From contig JBEKEK010000006.1 of assembly GCA_050013875.1 (NCBI GenBank), forward strand, positions 1-64,000: DNA of 64,000 nucleotides, read 5' to 3'. Shown piece by piece: positions 7,349 through 15,098 of the stretch. The stretch is from Trebonia sp050013875 (GTDB lineage: Bacteria > Actinomycetota > Actinomycetes > Streptosporangiales > Streptosporangiaceae). Below the pieces are notes generated by a model. That model was given only the letters and a program-made list of their open reading frames with translations. It ran no database searches and was not told where the DNA came from. The position numbers and the translations under genes are program-made. The stretch's first letter is position 1; every line of letters begins with the position of its first letter.

Positions 7349-8799
7349 CGCGGCGCGCGGATGTCGTCATCGGCATGGACATCGGCACGACCTCGGCCAA
7401 GGCCGTGGTCCGGTCGGTGTCGCACCGCAGCGCCCCTTACGTGGAGCAGCCCACTCCGTGGCACACCGGTAGCCACGGCCAGACCGAGATCGATCCTTAC
7501 CGCCTCCTCGGCGTGGCCGTCGAACTGATCGGGCGAGCGGTTCGCGAGGCTGAGTCGGCGTGGGGACCGGTACGCGTACGCGGGCTCGGCGTGGCCGGCA
7601 TGGCCGAGAGCGGCGTACTGCTCAGCGGCGCGGGCCGCCCGTCCGCACCGGTGATCGCCTGGTTCGATCACCGCGGCCGCCGCGAAATCGAGCAGGCAGC
7701 GCAGGAAGCCCCCGAGTTCGCCGCCGCGTTCGAGCGCACCACCGGCCTTCCGTGGTCAAGCCAGGCCAGCTTGGCCAAGCTGCTGTGGCTACGGGGCCGC
7801 GACTGCCCAGCGGGCCCCGCGTCGACGTGGCTGAGCGTCCCCGAATGGGTCGTGTTCGGCCTCGGCGGCGACCTGGTCCGCGAGCCGTCACTGGCTTCCC
7901 GTACTGGCCTCATCGATCAGGGGACGGGCGAGTTGTGGCCCGCTGCGGCGGCGATGGCGGGGCTGTCAGCCCGGATTCTGCCCGACGAACGGCCGGCCGG
8001 CGTCCCCGCTGGCTACTTGAGGTACGACGGAGTCGCCTCGTGTGCCGCGGGCGCCGTGCTGACGGTGGCCGGACACGACCATCCGGTCGCGGCCATTGGC
8101 GCTGGCGTGGTCGAAAAGGACGAGCTGTTCAACTCGTCAGGCACCGCCGATGTGCTGGCTCGCTGCCTGCCGGGGATGCTGGCGGAGCCCCAGCGCCAGG
8201 CGGCCGTGAGCGCGGGCTGGTCGATCGGGCGGCACGTCCTGCCGGACACGAGCCTGCTGCTAGCCGGGGTCAGCGGCGGTCTGCTGCTGCGCCGTGTGCT
8301 GGCCGCGCTTGGCGCGGAGTCCGATGACGCCCGTGCGTCTCTTGACCGCGCCAGCCTCAGCGTCGGTGACCTGCCCGTCGGCCTGTCGGTGACGGGTGAC
8401 GGGCGCACCCAAGACGACATCGTCCTTCGCATACAGGACGGCGCCACCCCCGCTTCGGTCTGGACGGCCGCCGTGCGCTACACGGCGGACCAGGCCCGGC
8501 TCTTGCTCGAAGACATCGAGAAGGTAGTCGGCCCGCACCGGCGGGCCGTATCGGCCGGCGGATGGACGCAAATGGCCAGCGTCCGCGCGGCCAAGGCGAA
8601 CGCGATCAAGGCCGTCAGCTTTTCGCCGGTTGTGCAGCCGGGCGTCAATGGGGCCGCCCTGCTGGCCGCGTTCGCCATCGACGGCGGCGGCCTGCCGCTG
8701 GCCGACTTCATCCGGGCATCGTCGGCAACCGACGGTCGATCCGAGTCGGCGCGGGACACCCTGTCCGCGCAGGACACCATCTCAGAAGGAATGAAATGA
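7345..8799 (+). CDS. FGGY-family carbohydrate kinase
   Basis: A 484-residue ATP-dependent sugar kinase. Seen: N-terminal phosphate-binding loop GMDIGTTSAKA (10-20), VIAWFDHRG near 103 for the sugar site, VAGHDHP with catalytic-base Asp at about 245, FNSSGTAD near 262, and the C-terminal adenosine-site segment AGGWTQMASVRAAK near 422. Family members phosphorylate ketoses or polyols such as xylulose, fuculose, rhamnulose or fructose. Inference: it phosphorylates the ketose made by the AGE isomerase before aldol cleavage by the next gene. Overlaps both neighbours by 4 bases. Confidence 0.93.
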   Translation: MTRRADVVIGMDIGTTSAKAVVRSVSHRSAPYVEQPTPWHTGSHGQTEIDPYRLLGVAVELIGRAVREAESAWGPVRVRGLGVAGMAESGVLLSGAGRPSAPVIAWFDHRGRREIEQAAQEAPEFAAAFERTTGLPWSSQASLAKLLWLRGRDCPAGPASTWLSVPEWVVFGLGGDLVREPSLASRTGLIDQGTGELWPAAAAMAGLSARILPDERPAGVPAGYLRYDGVASCAAGAVLTVAGHDHPVAAIGAGVVEKDELFNSSGTADVLARCLPGMLAEPQRQAAVSAGWSIGRHVLPDTSLLLAGVSGGLLLRRVLAALGAESDDARASLDRASLSVGDLPVGLSVTGDGRTQDDIVLRIQDGATPASVWTAAVRYTADQARLLLEDIEKVVGPHRRAVSAGGWTQMASVRAAKANAIKAVSFSPVVQPGVNGAALLAAFAIDGGGLPLADFIRASSATDGRSESARDTLSAQDTISEGMK

Positions 8800-9773
8800 C
8801 ACACGCAGCGAAGGCCCGGGCAGGAACGCTCGACGACATCGCCAACGACAGCCACGTCTTCTCCATCATCGCCATGGACCAGCGCAACACCCTGCGCCGC
8901 ATGTTCACGGCCGCGGGGCGGGACGCGAGCGATGATGATCTGCGCACCGCTAAGGCCGACGTCGCTCGCGTCCTGACACCAGCCGCCACCGGACTGCTCT
9001 CCGATCCGACCTATGGCGTGCCCGCCATCGCGCAGGCGAACGCGCTGGCCCCCAACTGCGGACTGCTCATCGCCGCCGAGCCGTCGCAGCGGCGTAGTTT
9101 CCAAGGAGAGCCGCGCACTCACCGCGACCCTGAGCTGAACGCCCAGTGGCTCCTCGACCAGGGCGGCGATGCCTACAAGTTCTTCATCCAGCTGCGCGCC
9201 GACCGCCCGGCCCCGGCCCAGGGAGAGCCGGACCTGGTGGGCGAAGCGCTGGCCGTCTGCGAAGAGATCATCCGCGACTGCCGCGCCGCTGGTGTCCCGG
9301 TGGTAATCGAGAACCTGGTGTACGAGCGACCGGGCGAAGACCTTAGCGGCCAGGCCCGCGAAGACGCGATCATCGAGGCGGCCCGCGCGCTCAACGACCT
9401 GGACATCGACCTGCTTAAACTCGAGTACCCCGGTTCGCCGGAAGGCTGCCGTCGGCTGGCGGAAGTCCTCGACCGGCCTTGGGCAGTGCTGTCGGCCGGT
9501 GTCCCCTTCGATCAGTTCACCGACATCATCCGGATCTCGGCGCAGGAGGGCGGAGCCTCCGGTTTCATCGCGGGCCGCTCGGTATGGCGCGAAGTCGTCA
9601 GCCTCACCGGTCCGGAGCGCCTGGAGTTTCTCACCTCCGTCGCGCTCCCCCGGCTGGAAAGGCTCATCGATGTCGCCCAGCACTCGGCGCGACCGTGGAC
9701 CGAGATAAATCGGCCTCCCCTGGCCATCTCGGGCAACGGCGAGCTCGACTCCGCGGGACCCCGCGTTTTCTGA
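8796..9773 (+). CDS. LacD/YihT-like class I aldolase
   Basis: A 325-residue TIM-barrel aldolase. Seen: IAMDQRNTLRRMF (25-37), DAYKFF with Lys at about 128, VVIENLVYE near 170, DLLKLEYPG with the expected Schiff-base Lys at about 208, VLSAGVPFDQF (231-241) and GFIAGRSVW (256-264). These are hallmarks of tagatose-1,6-bisphosphate aldolase (LacD) and sulfofructose-1-phosphate aldolase (YihT). Role: cleaves a ketose phosphate into dihydroxyacetone phosphate plus an aldehyde. The exact substrate is unclear. Start overlaps the kinase stop; GAAGGAATGA gives a ribosome site. Last gene of the operon. Confidence 0.9.
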   Translation: MTHAAKARAGTLDDIANDSHVFSIIAMDQRNTLRRMFTAAGRDASDDDLRTAKADVARVLTPAATGLLSDPTYGVPAIAQANALAPNCGLLIAAEPSQRRSFQGEPRTHRDPELNAQWLLDQGGDAYKFFIQLRADRPAPAQGEPDLVGEALAVCEEIIRDCRAAGVPVVIENLVYERPGEDLSGQAREDAIIEAARALNDLDIDLLKLEYPGSPEGCRRLAEVLDRPWAVLSAGVPFDQFTDIIRISAQEGGASGFIAGRSVWREVVSLTGPERLEFLTSVALPRLERLIDVAQHSARPWTEINRPPLAISGNGELDSAGPRVF

Positions 9774-9822
9774 AAACTCCGACTCCTCTTATCTCGGGGT
9801 GGAGAGACGAGGCCGAAGATAA

Positions 9823-9860
9823 TGGATCGTTGTATGCACGCGGGTGTAGACAACGATCCA
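9823..9860. terminator. Bidirectional stem-loop between convergent genes
   Basis: TGGATCGTTGT (9823-9833) pairs exactly with ACAACGATCCA (9850-9860). The inner loop can form a further 5-pair stem around GCGG. It sits between the aldolase gene and the convergent gene at 10015. Confidence 0.65.
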
Positions 9861-10014
9861 CTATCCGGTTATCCCGGTGGGGGAACCGGGGTCACGTCTC
9901 CCCGGCAGCCGCCGGGCTAGTCGTCGGACAGCCGGCGGGGGGACCTGGTCGAGGACGACGGCGACGGCCCGATCCGTGAAGTCGCTGCCGAGCCCCACGT
10001 CTCGCAGCCCGCAT

Positions 10015-10494
10015 TCATGATCGTGGCCGCTCTTTGACCCCCGCCGCGAGCAGGGCGATTACCTCGGCGATGCGGGCAGCGCGGACGTCCGGCCGGCGCT
10101 TGGTCGCATCGATCCAGCGCAAGTAGGCTTTGCGGTAAAACTGTGCCAGGGTGTCGAAGAACGCGCCCGCGGCCGGGTTGGCCGCGAGCGCCGCGGCGAT
10201 GTCGTCGGCGAGATCGCCGCGCTGTGGACCTTCCGGGGCCAGCTCAACCGTTACCAGATCGCCGACTGCGTAGCCCATGTCGCGCTGCCACCTGGGGCCC
10301 AGGGGCAGCGCCCACCCGCTGGCACCCGGCCGAAGCCGCCCGCGGACCTGCCTGCCGTCGATGGTGCCGCCGACGGGATGGTCAGCCTTGGCGCCCCACG
10401 TTTCATCCGGGTCGAACGGCACGCCGATGACCGCCCGGCCTTCCGGGTCGACGGCTATCACGGCACGGAACCGCTGCGGGCTCATGGCCCTCAT
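10015..10494 (-). CDS. YdeI/OmpD-associated (DUF1905) protein
   Basis: A 159-residue protein of the bacteriocin-protection/OmdA-like group. Seen: an N-terminal DUF1905 beta-barrel part (MSPQRFRAVIAVD to ELAPEGP), then the helical YdeI tail with FYRKAYLRWIDATKRR and RIAEVIALLAAGVKER near the end, which is diagnostic. Function in the cell is not established for the family. Start could be the ATG at 10494 or the next one at 10485. Convergent with the aldolase operon. Confidence 0.85.
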   Translation of the reverse strand: MRAMSPQRFRAVIAVDPEGRAVIGVPFDPDETWGAKADHPVGGTIDGRQVRGRLRPGASGWALPLGPRWQRDMGYAVGDLVTVELAPEGPQRGDLADDIAAALAANPAAGAFFDTLAQFYRKAYLRWIDATKRRPDVRAARIAEVIALLAAGVKERPRS

Positions 10495-10682
10495 CGTGGC
10501 ACGGCGGCGGCCAGGGCGAGAGGCTTGCGGGCGCTATCATTCTGCGCTTGATGGATGCCTCCGGAGCGAACCGCCGCCCCGCTCCGGTGCAAGCCCTGCT
10601 GACGGATCTGTGCCGTACCCCCGTCGCCGTCGAGCGCTGGGAGCTTCTTGAGCCCTGGGCATTTCTTTATTTCGCGAATGCT

Positions 10683-10730
10683 ACCGGAGCGCCAAATCCT
10701 AATTGTTTTTTAAGATTTGCGCACCGGAGC
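10683..10730. repeat. Inverted repeat flanked by an 8-base direct repeat
   Basis: ACCGGAGC occurs at 10683-10690 and again at 10723-10730. The 32 bases between begin GCCAAATC and end GATTTGCGC, with CAAATC/GATTTG as inverted ends around an AT-rich core containing six T. The layout resembles a target duplication around a tiny terminal-inverted-repeat remnant, or simply a weak terminator. Confidence 0.45.
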
Positions 10731-10807
10731 TTACATCATCCTTAAGGGGCTGCTGGTACGCCGAGCGTTTTAGCCATTTCTCAGTAGGCTCGCGTCCGGT
10801 ACACAGG

Positions 10808-10847
10808 AGTCCCGGCAAGCGGTTATCCCGCTTCCGCTTGCCGGGCT
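10808..10847 (+). promoter_or_regulatory. 5' leader hairpin of the HAF-repeat lipoprotein gene
   Basis: CCCGGCAAGCGG (10811-10822) pairs perfectly with CCGCTTGCCGGG (10834-10845); AG/CT can extend it. It lies 24 bases before the gene start, just upstream of the GAAGGGA ribosome site, so it is more likely a leader structure than a terminator for anything upstream. Confidence 0.5.
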
Positions 10848-10870
10848 CTACCCACTGAAGGGACACCAGC

Positions 10871-11932
10871 ATGAAGCTCGCGGACCAACAAACGCCGTCG
10901 GCGCCTTCCGCGCCTGCCAGACGACGCTTCGGCGCGACCGCGCTCGCATCCGGGGCAGTGATCGCGGCCGTGGCTCTCGCGGCGACCGGCTGCTCCGCCA
11001 GTCATGGCGCGAATGACGCCCTGGCGCTGGCCGGCGCTACCAGCAGCACGGGCCTGAGCAGCAACGTGGCTGGCAGCTACCAGATCGTCAAGCTTAACGA
11101 CGCCCGCGACGAGACGTTTAACCAGCTGCTTGGGATTAATGACCAGGGCGTCATCGTCGGGTACTTCGGCTCTGGCGCCGCCGGCCACCCGAACAAGGGA
11201 TACACGCTGATCCCTCCGTTCGCGCAGCGTAGCTTCCTGAACGAGAACTTCCCAGGGGCGGCGCAGACCCAGGTCACCGGCCTTAACGACGACGGAGTCA
11301 CCGTCGGCTTCTGGTCAAAGCAGAACACCGCGAGCATGGCCAATAACAATTTCGGTTTCTACGAGCAGGACGGAAGATTCCACGACGTCAACTTCCCGAT
11401 AGGCGACGCTGCCAGCCCACCGGTGGACCAGCTGCTCGGCGTCAACAACCGGGGAATCGCGGTCGGCTTCTTCACCAATAGCGGCGGCACCAACCGCGGC
11501 TACGAGTACAGCATCTGGACGCACCGGTTCAGCCGGGTGCTGGCGCCGGGGAAGGGCCTCGGGCCAAGCCTCACGGCCGCCGCCATCAACAACCACGGTG
11601 ATGTCGCGGGCTTCTACAACAAGACTTCCCAGCAGGTGGACGCGTTCCTCAAGCTGCACTCCGGCCGGTTCATCACGCTGGCTTACCCGGGGGCCGCGAT
11701 GACCCAGGCCTTCGGCGTCAACGACTCTGACGAAGTCGTCGGCACCTACACCACGGGGACCGGCAACGCCGCGGTCACCCATGGCTTTACCTGGTGGAAC
11801 GGCAAGTACGCCAGCGTGAACATCAGCGGTGCCAGCTCGACGGCGATCAACGGCATCAACGACGAGGGTGACCTGGTCGGCTTCTTCACCGACGCCAAGG
11901 GCAACACCGACGGCCTCGTGGCGCTGCCATAG
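10871..11932 (+). CDS. HAF-repeat extracellular lipoprotein
   Basis: A 353-residue exported protein. Seen: Arg-rich N-terminus, hydrophobic segment and lipobox LAATGC near residue 37, then about six repeats of a beta-propeller-like unit with consensus GxNDxGxxVGxF (for example LLGINDQGVIVGYF, VTGLNDDGVTVGFW, LLGVNNRGIAVGFF, INGINDEGDLVGFF). This is the pattern of HAF-family extracellular repeats. No catalytic motif is visible; the biological role is unknown. Good GAAGGGA ribosome site. Monocistronic, with a leader hairpin before and a strong terminator after it. Confidence 0.85.
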   Translation: MKLADQQTPSAPSAPARRRFGATALASGAVIAAVALAATGCSASHGANDALALAGATSSTGLSSNVAGSYQIVKLNDARDETFNQLLGINDQGVIVGYFGSGAAGHPNKGYTLIPPFAQRSFLNENFPGAAQTQVTGLNDDGVTVGFWSKQNTASMANNNFGFYEQDGRFHDVNFPIGDAASPPVDQLLGVNNRGIAVGFFTNSGGTNRGYEYSIWTHRFSRVLAPGKGLGPSLTAAAINNHGDVAGFYNKTSQQVDAFLKLHSGRFITLAYPGAAMTQAFGVNDSDEVVGTYTTGTGNAAVTHGFTWWNGKYASVNISGASSTAINGINDEGDLVGFFTDAKGNTDGLVALP

Positions 11933-11959
11933 CGAGCGCCACCAGACCCGGCGCGAATC

Positions 11960-11999
11960 ACCGTGGGGCGGTCCCCGACAGCGGGGACCGCCCCACGGT
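11960..11999 (+). terminator. Strong stem-loop terminator after HAF-repeat gene
   Basis: ACCGTGGGGCGGTCCCC (11960-11976) pairs with GGGGACCGCCCCACGGT (11983-11999): 17 perfect pairs and a 6-base loop, followed by TGTCGG. Starts 27 bases after the stop. Confidence 0.85.
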
Positions 12000-12034
12000 T
12001 GTCGGCCGTGGGCTAGCCGGCAGATTCCGCTTTC

Positions 12035-12104
12035 TATACACACTCTACTCGTAGAGTTGACACCTCGGATTCGAAGTGTGTATTTTCGTTGATATATACA
12101 CACT
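12035..12104. promoter_or_regulatory. Operator-like TATACACACT repeats ahead of the RHH gene
   Basis: TATACACACT occurs at 12035-12044 and 12095-12104, and the inverse AGTGTGTAT at 12075-12083. The latter two form a 9-base inverted repeat with a 12-base spacer. The AT-rich stretch stands out from its GC-rich surroundings. Repeated short sites suit a ribbon-helix-helix autoregulator. Confidence 0.6.
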
Positions 12105-12121
12105 AGCATCGGGAGGGGTCC

Positions 12122-12538
12122 GTGAGGTTGAACATCTATCTGCCTGATGACCTGGCCGCGGATATCAAGGCCGAGCTAGGCGAGGCCAACATCTCAGGCA
12201 TCGCGCAGAACGCGCTTCGCGTCGAGCTAGCCCGCGCCCGCGAGCTCCAGGCCCTGGCCAACCAGCCCGGTTTCCAGCGCGTCGAGGCCGTCCAAGGCGA
12301 CGAGGACGTGGCATTCCAGGGCCGCAGGATCGGCAGCGCGGACGACCTGACCGCTTACCTCACCCCGAAGGGGAACATCGCGGTAGTCGGCGAGCGCGGA
12401 AACCTGGTAGACGTCTACGACGAGTGCCAGGCGTTCATCGATGACTACGGTGACAGCGACCGGCCTGGCACGCAGGGGATGGTGCGCGAGGTGGCCAGGG
12501 CACTGGGCGTTAAGTCCGTCCGCGAGCTGGACATCTGA
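12122..12538 (+). CDS. Ribbon-helix-helix (CopG-like) DNA-binding protein, orphan antitoxin-like
   Basis: A 138-residue protein from a GTG with GGGAGGGG upstream. The N-terminus MRLNIYLPDDLAADIKAEL is a classic RHH strand-helix, followed by a second helix (ISGIAQNALRVELARAREL). The remaining 90 residues resemble no toxin-binding domain I recognise; they contain DDLTAYLTPKGNIAVVGERG. Antitoxins of this type usually pair with an adjacent toxin gene; none is seen on either side. It probably represses itself through the TATACACACT sites. Confidence 0.72.
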   Translation: MRLNIYLPDDLAADIKAELGEANISGIAQNALRVELARARELQALANQPGFQRVEAVQGDEDVAFQGRRIGSADDLTAYLTPKGNIAVVGERGNLVDVYDECQAFIDDYGDSDRPGTQGMVREVARALGVKSVRELDI

Positions 12539-12593
12539 CTGGACGCCGGTCAGGGCCACGGACGGTGGTGCCCGGTCTCAGGCCACCGCTTCG

Positions 12594-12992
12594 TCATTCC
12601 AGCAGCTCGGACTCATACCTGCGGTAGATCGACGCGTGCTCCGCCCGGTCCGCCTCGTGCAGCGCACTGATCAGCTCATCAAGGCGCGCAGGCAGAATGA
12701 TGATGTACCGCGACGGCCCGGGACCGGCATTACCGAAAGTATGCGCCACGCCCGCGGGCACCAGCACCGTGGAACCAGCCCCGGCGACGACCTCTTCATC
12801 CGCGAACCGGAAGCGCAGCGCCCCGGACACCACATGCCACGCCTCGTCATCCGCGTGGTGCACATGCAAGGGCGCGACCTCGCTCGCCAGGCCTTCAGCC
12901 GGCCAGTCTTGTATCACCGTACTCGCGCCTCTCACAGCCACGCCGGGAGCATCACCGTCCTGAGGCAAGATGACCATCGATGCTGCCGCCAT
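12594..12992 (-). CDS. Cupin-domain protein
   Basis: About 132 residues forming one small double-stranded beta-helix. Seen: metal-binding cupin motif 1 PLHVHHADDEAWHVVSGALRF (His-His-Glu-His pattern) and motif 2 TVLVPAGVAHTFGN. Such stand-alone cupins are metal-dependent sugar isomerases, dioxygenases or sensors; nothing here decides between them. Two further in-frame starts (GTG 13007, ATG 12977) are possible and none has a clear ribosome site. Single gene, convergent with the RHH gene. Confidence 0.8.
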   Translation of the reverse strand: MAAASMVILPQDGDAPGVAVRGASTVIQDWPAEGLASEVAPLHVHHADDEAWHVVSGALRFRFADEEVVAGAGSTVLVPAGVAHTFGNAGPGPSRYIIILPARLDELISALHEADRAEHASIYRRYESELLE

Positions 12993-13107
12993 GCCGCGAC
13001 AGTACACCCGGCACCGCCGGTATGGTCATGCCACGACGCCGGAACGGGCCGGGATTGTCGTTGTGATTACGCCGTGATAGCGGTCGCACACGCCGTAACC
13101 GACGGGA

Positions 13108-14661
13108 TCACTTCCGCCGCTGCGGCGCGGGCGCCGCGGCGTCGGTGACCGCTGGCGACGCCACGGTGACGAGAGCGGGAGCCGCACTGCTCAGCTCCTT
13201 GAGCCGATGATGTGACGGCAGCATAAGGACCGCGAGAAGCGCGCCGACGCCGAGCAGGCAGGCCGAGATCGTAAACGCAAGGGTATAGCCGTGGGTGGCC
13301 GCGATCGCGGCCGCCTGCGCACTGGCGTGGTGGGCGAGCAGGTAGCTGGTCGTGGCACTGGCCGCGATGGTGCTGAGGACGGATACGCCGATCGACCCGC
13401 CGACCTGCTGCATCGTGTTGACCAGGGCCGAGGCCACGCCGGAGTCCTTAGCCGGAACGCCGGCCGTGGCCGTATTGGTGGCGGGCGCGAAGATCATGCC
13501 GAAACCCAGGCCCATGGCGAGCAGGGCGGGCAGCATGCCCCCCAGGTAGCTGGAGGTCACGCTGAGCTGGCCCAGCAAGGCCGTTCCGCCACCGCTCAGC
13601 AGCAGGCCGGCTGCGATCAGGACGCGTGGACCGACCCTGGGCAGCAACACCACGCTGGAGAGTGTGGAAGCGATCAGAATGCCGCCGACCATCGGCAGGA
13701 AGAGCAGTCCGGTGGTCACCGGGCTGTATCCCTTGACCTGCTGCATGTAATAGGTCAGGAACAAGAAGACGCCGAAGATCGCGACTCCGACAATGCCAAT
13801 GGCCACATAGGAGCCGCCCCTGGTGCGGTCGAGGATCACGTGCAGTGGCAGCAGCGGATGACTGCCGCGTCGCTCCACGGCGACGAACGCGACGAGCAAG
13901 AGCGTCCCGAGGACCAGGGAACCGATGGTCAGGGACGCGGTCCAGCTGGCCGTCTCGGCGTGGGAGAAGCCGAAGACGATAAGGAACAGTCCGGCGCAGG
14001 CGAACACGGCTCCGGGCCAGTCCATCCGGGGCCGGACGGACGGGCGGCTTGAGCGGATGAAGGCCAGCGCGCCGGCCACGGCGATGGCGGCGAAGATCAG
14101 GTTGACGAACAGGGTGTAACGCCAGGAAAGGAACTGGGTGAGCAGGCCCCCCAAGAGCAAGCCGACGGCGCCGCCACCGACAGCGACCGACCCGAACACG
14201 GCGAATGCCCGGCCTCGCTCGCGCGGATCGCGGAAGGTGCTGACCAGGGTACCGAGGGCGGCCGGGGCGAGGATAGCGCCGAACGCGCCTTGCAGCGCGC
14301 GGGCCGACACCAGCATCAGGAACGAGACCGAGGCGCCGCCGATGGCCGAGGCGACGGCGAATCCGATCAGCCCAGTGATGAAAACCCACTTACGGCTGTA
14401 CATGTCACCAAGACGGCCGCCCACCAGCAGCAGGCTGCCAAAAGCGAGGGCGTAAGCCGTCACCACCCACTGCCGGTCACTGTTGGCGAACCCCAGCGAA
14501 TGCTGTGCCGATGGCAGCGCGATGTTCACGATGGTGGCATCCAGCACCACCATGAGCTGGGCGACGGCCACCACGACCAAGATCAGCCAGCGACGGTCGC
14601 CTGGCGCCGCGGAGCCGCCTCGCGTTTCGCGGGAACCAGATGCAGCGGCGGGCTGAGCCAT
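13108..14661 (-). CDS. MFS transporter, DHA2 (EmrB/QacA) drug-exporter type
   Basis: A 517-residue membrane protein with about 14 hydrophobic segments. Seen: first-helix motif VVLDATIVNIALPSAQHSL, motif A GGRLGDMYSRKWVF, and antiporter motif C-like AVGGGAVGLLLGG. Family members expel toxic compounds with proton exchange. The ATG at 14661 has CGGAGGTC just upstream; a longer start at 14691 lacks one. Monocistronic; no adjacent TetR or MarR gene, although the region 14720-14770 has promoter-like elements. Confidence 0.92.
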   Translation of the reverse strand: MAQPAAASGSRETRGGSAAPGDRRWLILVVVAVAQLMVVLDATIVNIALPSAQHSLGFANSDRQWVVTAYALAFGSLLLVGGRLGDMYSRKWVFITGLIGFAVASAIGGASVSFLMLVSARALQGAFGAILAPAALGTLVSTFRDPRERGRAFAVFGSVAVGGGAVGLLLGGLLTQFLSWRYTLFVNLIFAAIAVAGALAFIRSSRPSVRPRMDWPGAVFACAGLFLIVFGFSHAETASWTASLTIGSLVLGTLLLVAFVAVERRGSHPLLPLHVILDRTRGGSYVAIGIVGVAIFGVFLFLTYYMQQVKGYSPVTTGLLFLPMVGGILIASTLSSVVLLPRVGPRVLIAAGLLLSGGGTALLGQLSVTSSYLGGMLPALLAMGLGFGMIFAPATNTATAGVPAKDSGVASALVNTMQQVGGSIGVSVLSTIAASATTSYLLAHHASAQAAAIAATHGYTLAFTISACLLGVGALLAVLMLPSHHRLKELSSAAPALVTVASPAVTDAAAPAPQRRK

Positions 14662-15098
14662 GTGACCTCCGGGCGAGCGATCGTCTAGCACGTATCGCTA
14701 CCGGGGTCCTGGGCACCGACGGTTAAGCGGAGCACCCGAGATGGTCAAGCTAACCTCATCGCGGGTTACCCCCAGCATAGGCGCGGCAGCGCTCCATCCA
14801 ACCGCCGGGACCTGCGCGCCGAATACGGCGTGCTGGCACGTGTTCACGGGCGCGCAGGGGAGGATTCCACAACTATGATCCGATAAGTCCGCTTTCGGAT
14901 TATCCACGGAGTCCAGATTCGGCCCGCCGGCAATCGGCGGCTCGCGGAAGCGGGTGGCCGCGCTTTGTCATCGGGCCTTCTCCTGGGATTAGCCTGGCGT
15001 AGTCGTTTTACTGAAAAAGCGCCTCTGAGCTGGGATGATAGAACCTTTCCAAGGCCCTGCCCGGTCTCGGTCGAAGACATTTTCAGGGGGAATGTCGT
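14662..15098. other. Divergent intergenic region between MFS and glycoside hydrolase genes
   Basis: These 437 bases hold no convincing gene; two short minus-strand frames (14698-14907, 14844-15080) lack homology and ribosome sites. Possible promoter for the MFS gene on the minus strand: TTGACC (14748-14743), 17 bases, TAACCG (14725-14720). Near it GGGTAACC and GAGGTTAGC give an imperfect dyad. The right half shows nothing distinctive. Confidence 0.4.

Larger units (their letters stand above)
10495..10870. other. Intergenic region with short inverted repeats, no convincing gene
   Basis: These 376 bases separate divergent genes. A 65-codon open frame at 10551 lacks a ribosome site and homology I recognise, so I do not call it. 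The stretch includes an AT-rich patch with a direct/inverted repeat structure at 10683-10730 and a strong hairpin at 10808-10847. Confidence 0.6.

Noticed and set aside
3283..9773. Firm assignment as a sulfoquinovose (sulfo-EMP) cluster
   Set aside because: Isomerase and aldolase families fit, but the kinase family differs and no sulfoquinovosidase, sulfolactaldehyde reductase or dehydrogenase, or exporter is seen.
10551..10745. A 65-codon open frame in the 10.5-kb spacer
   Set aside because: No ribosome site, no family resemblance, and it runs through the inverted/direct repeat structure.
14698..15080. Two short minus-strand open frames
   Set aside because: No ribosome sites or recognisable protein features in a promoter-bearing spacer.
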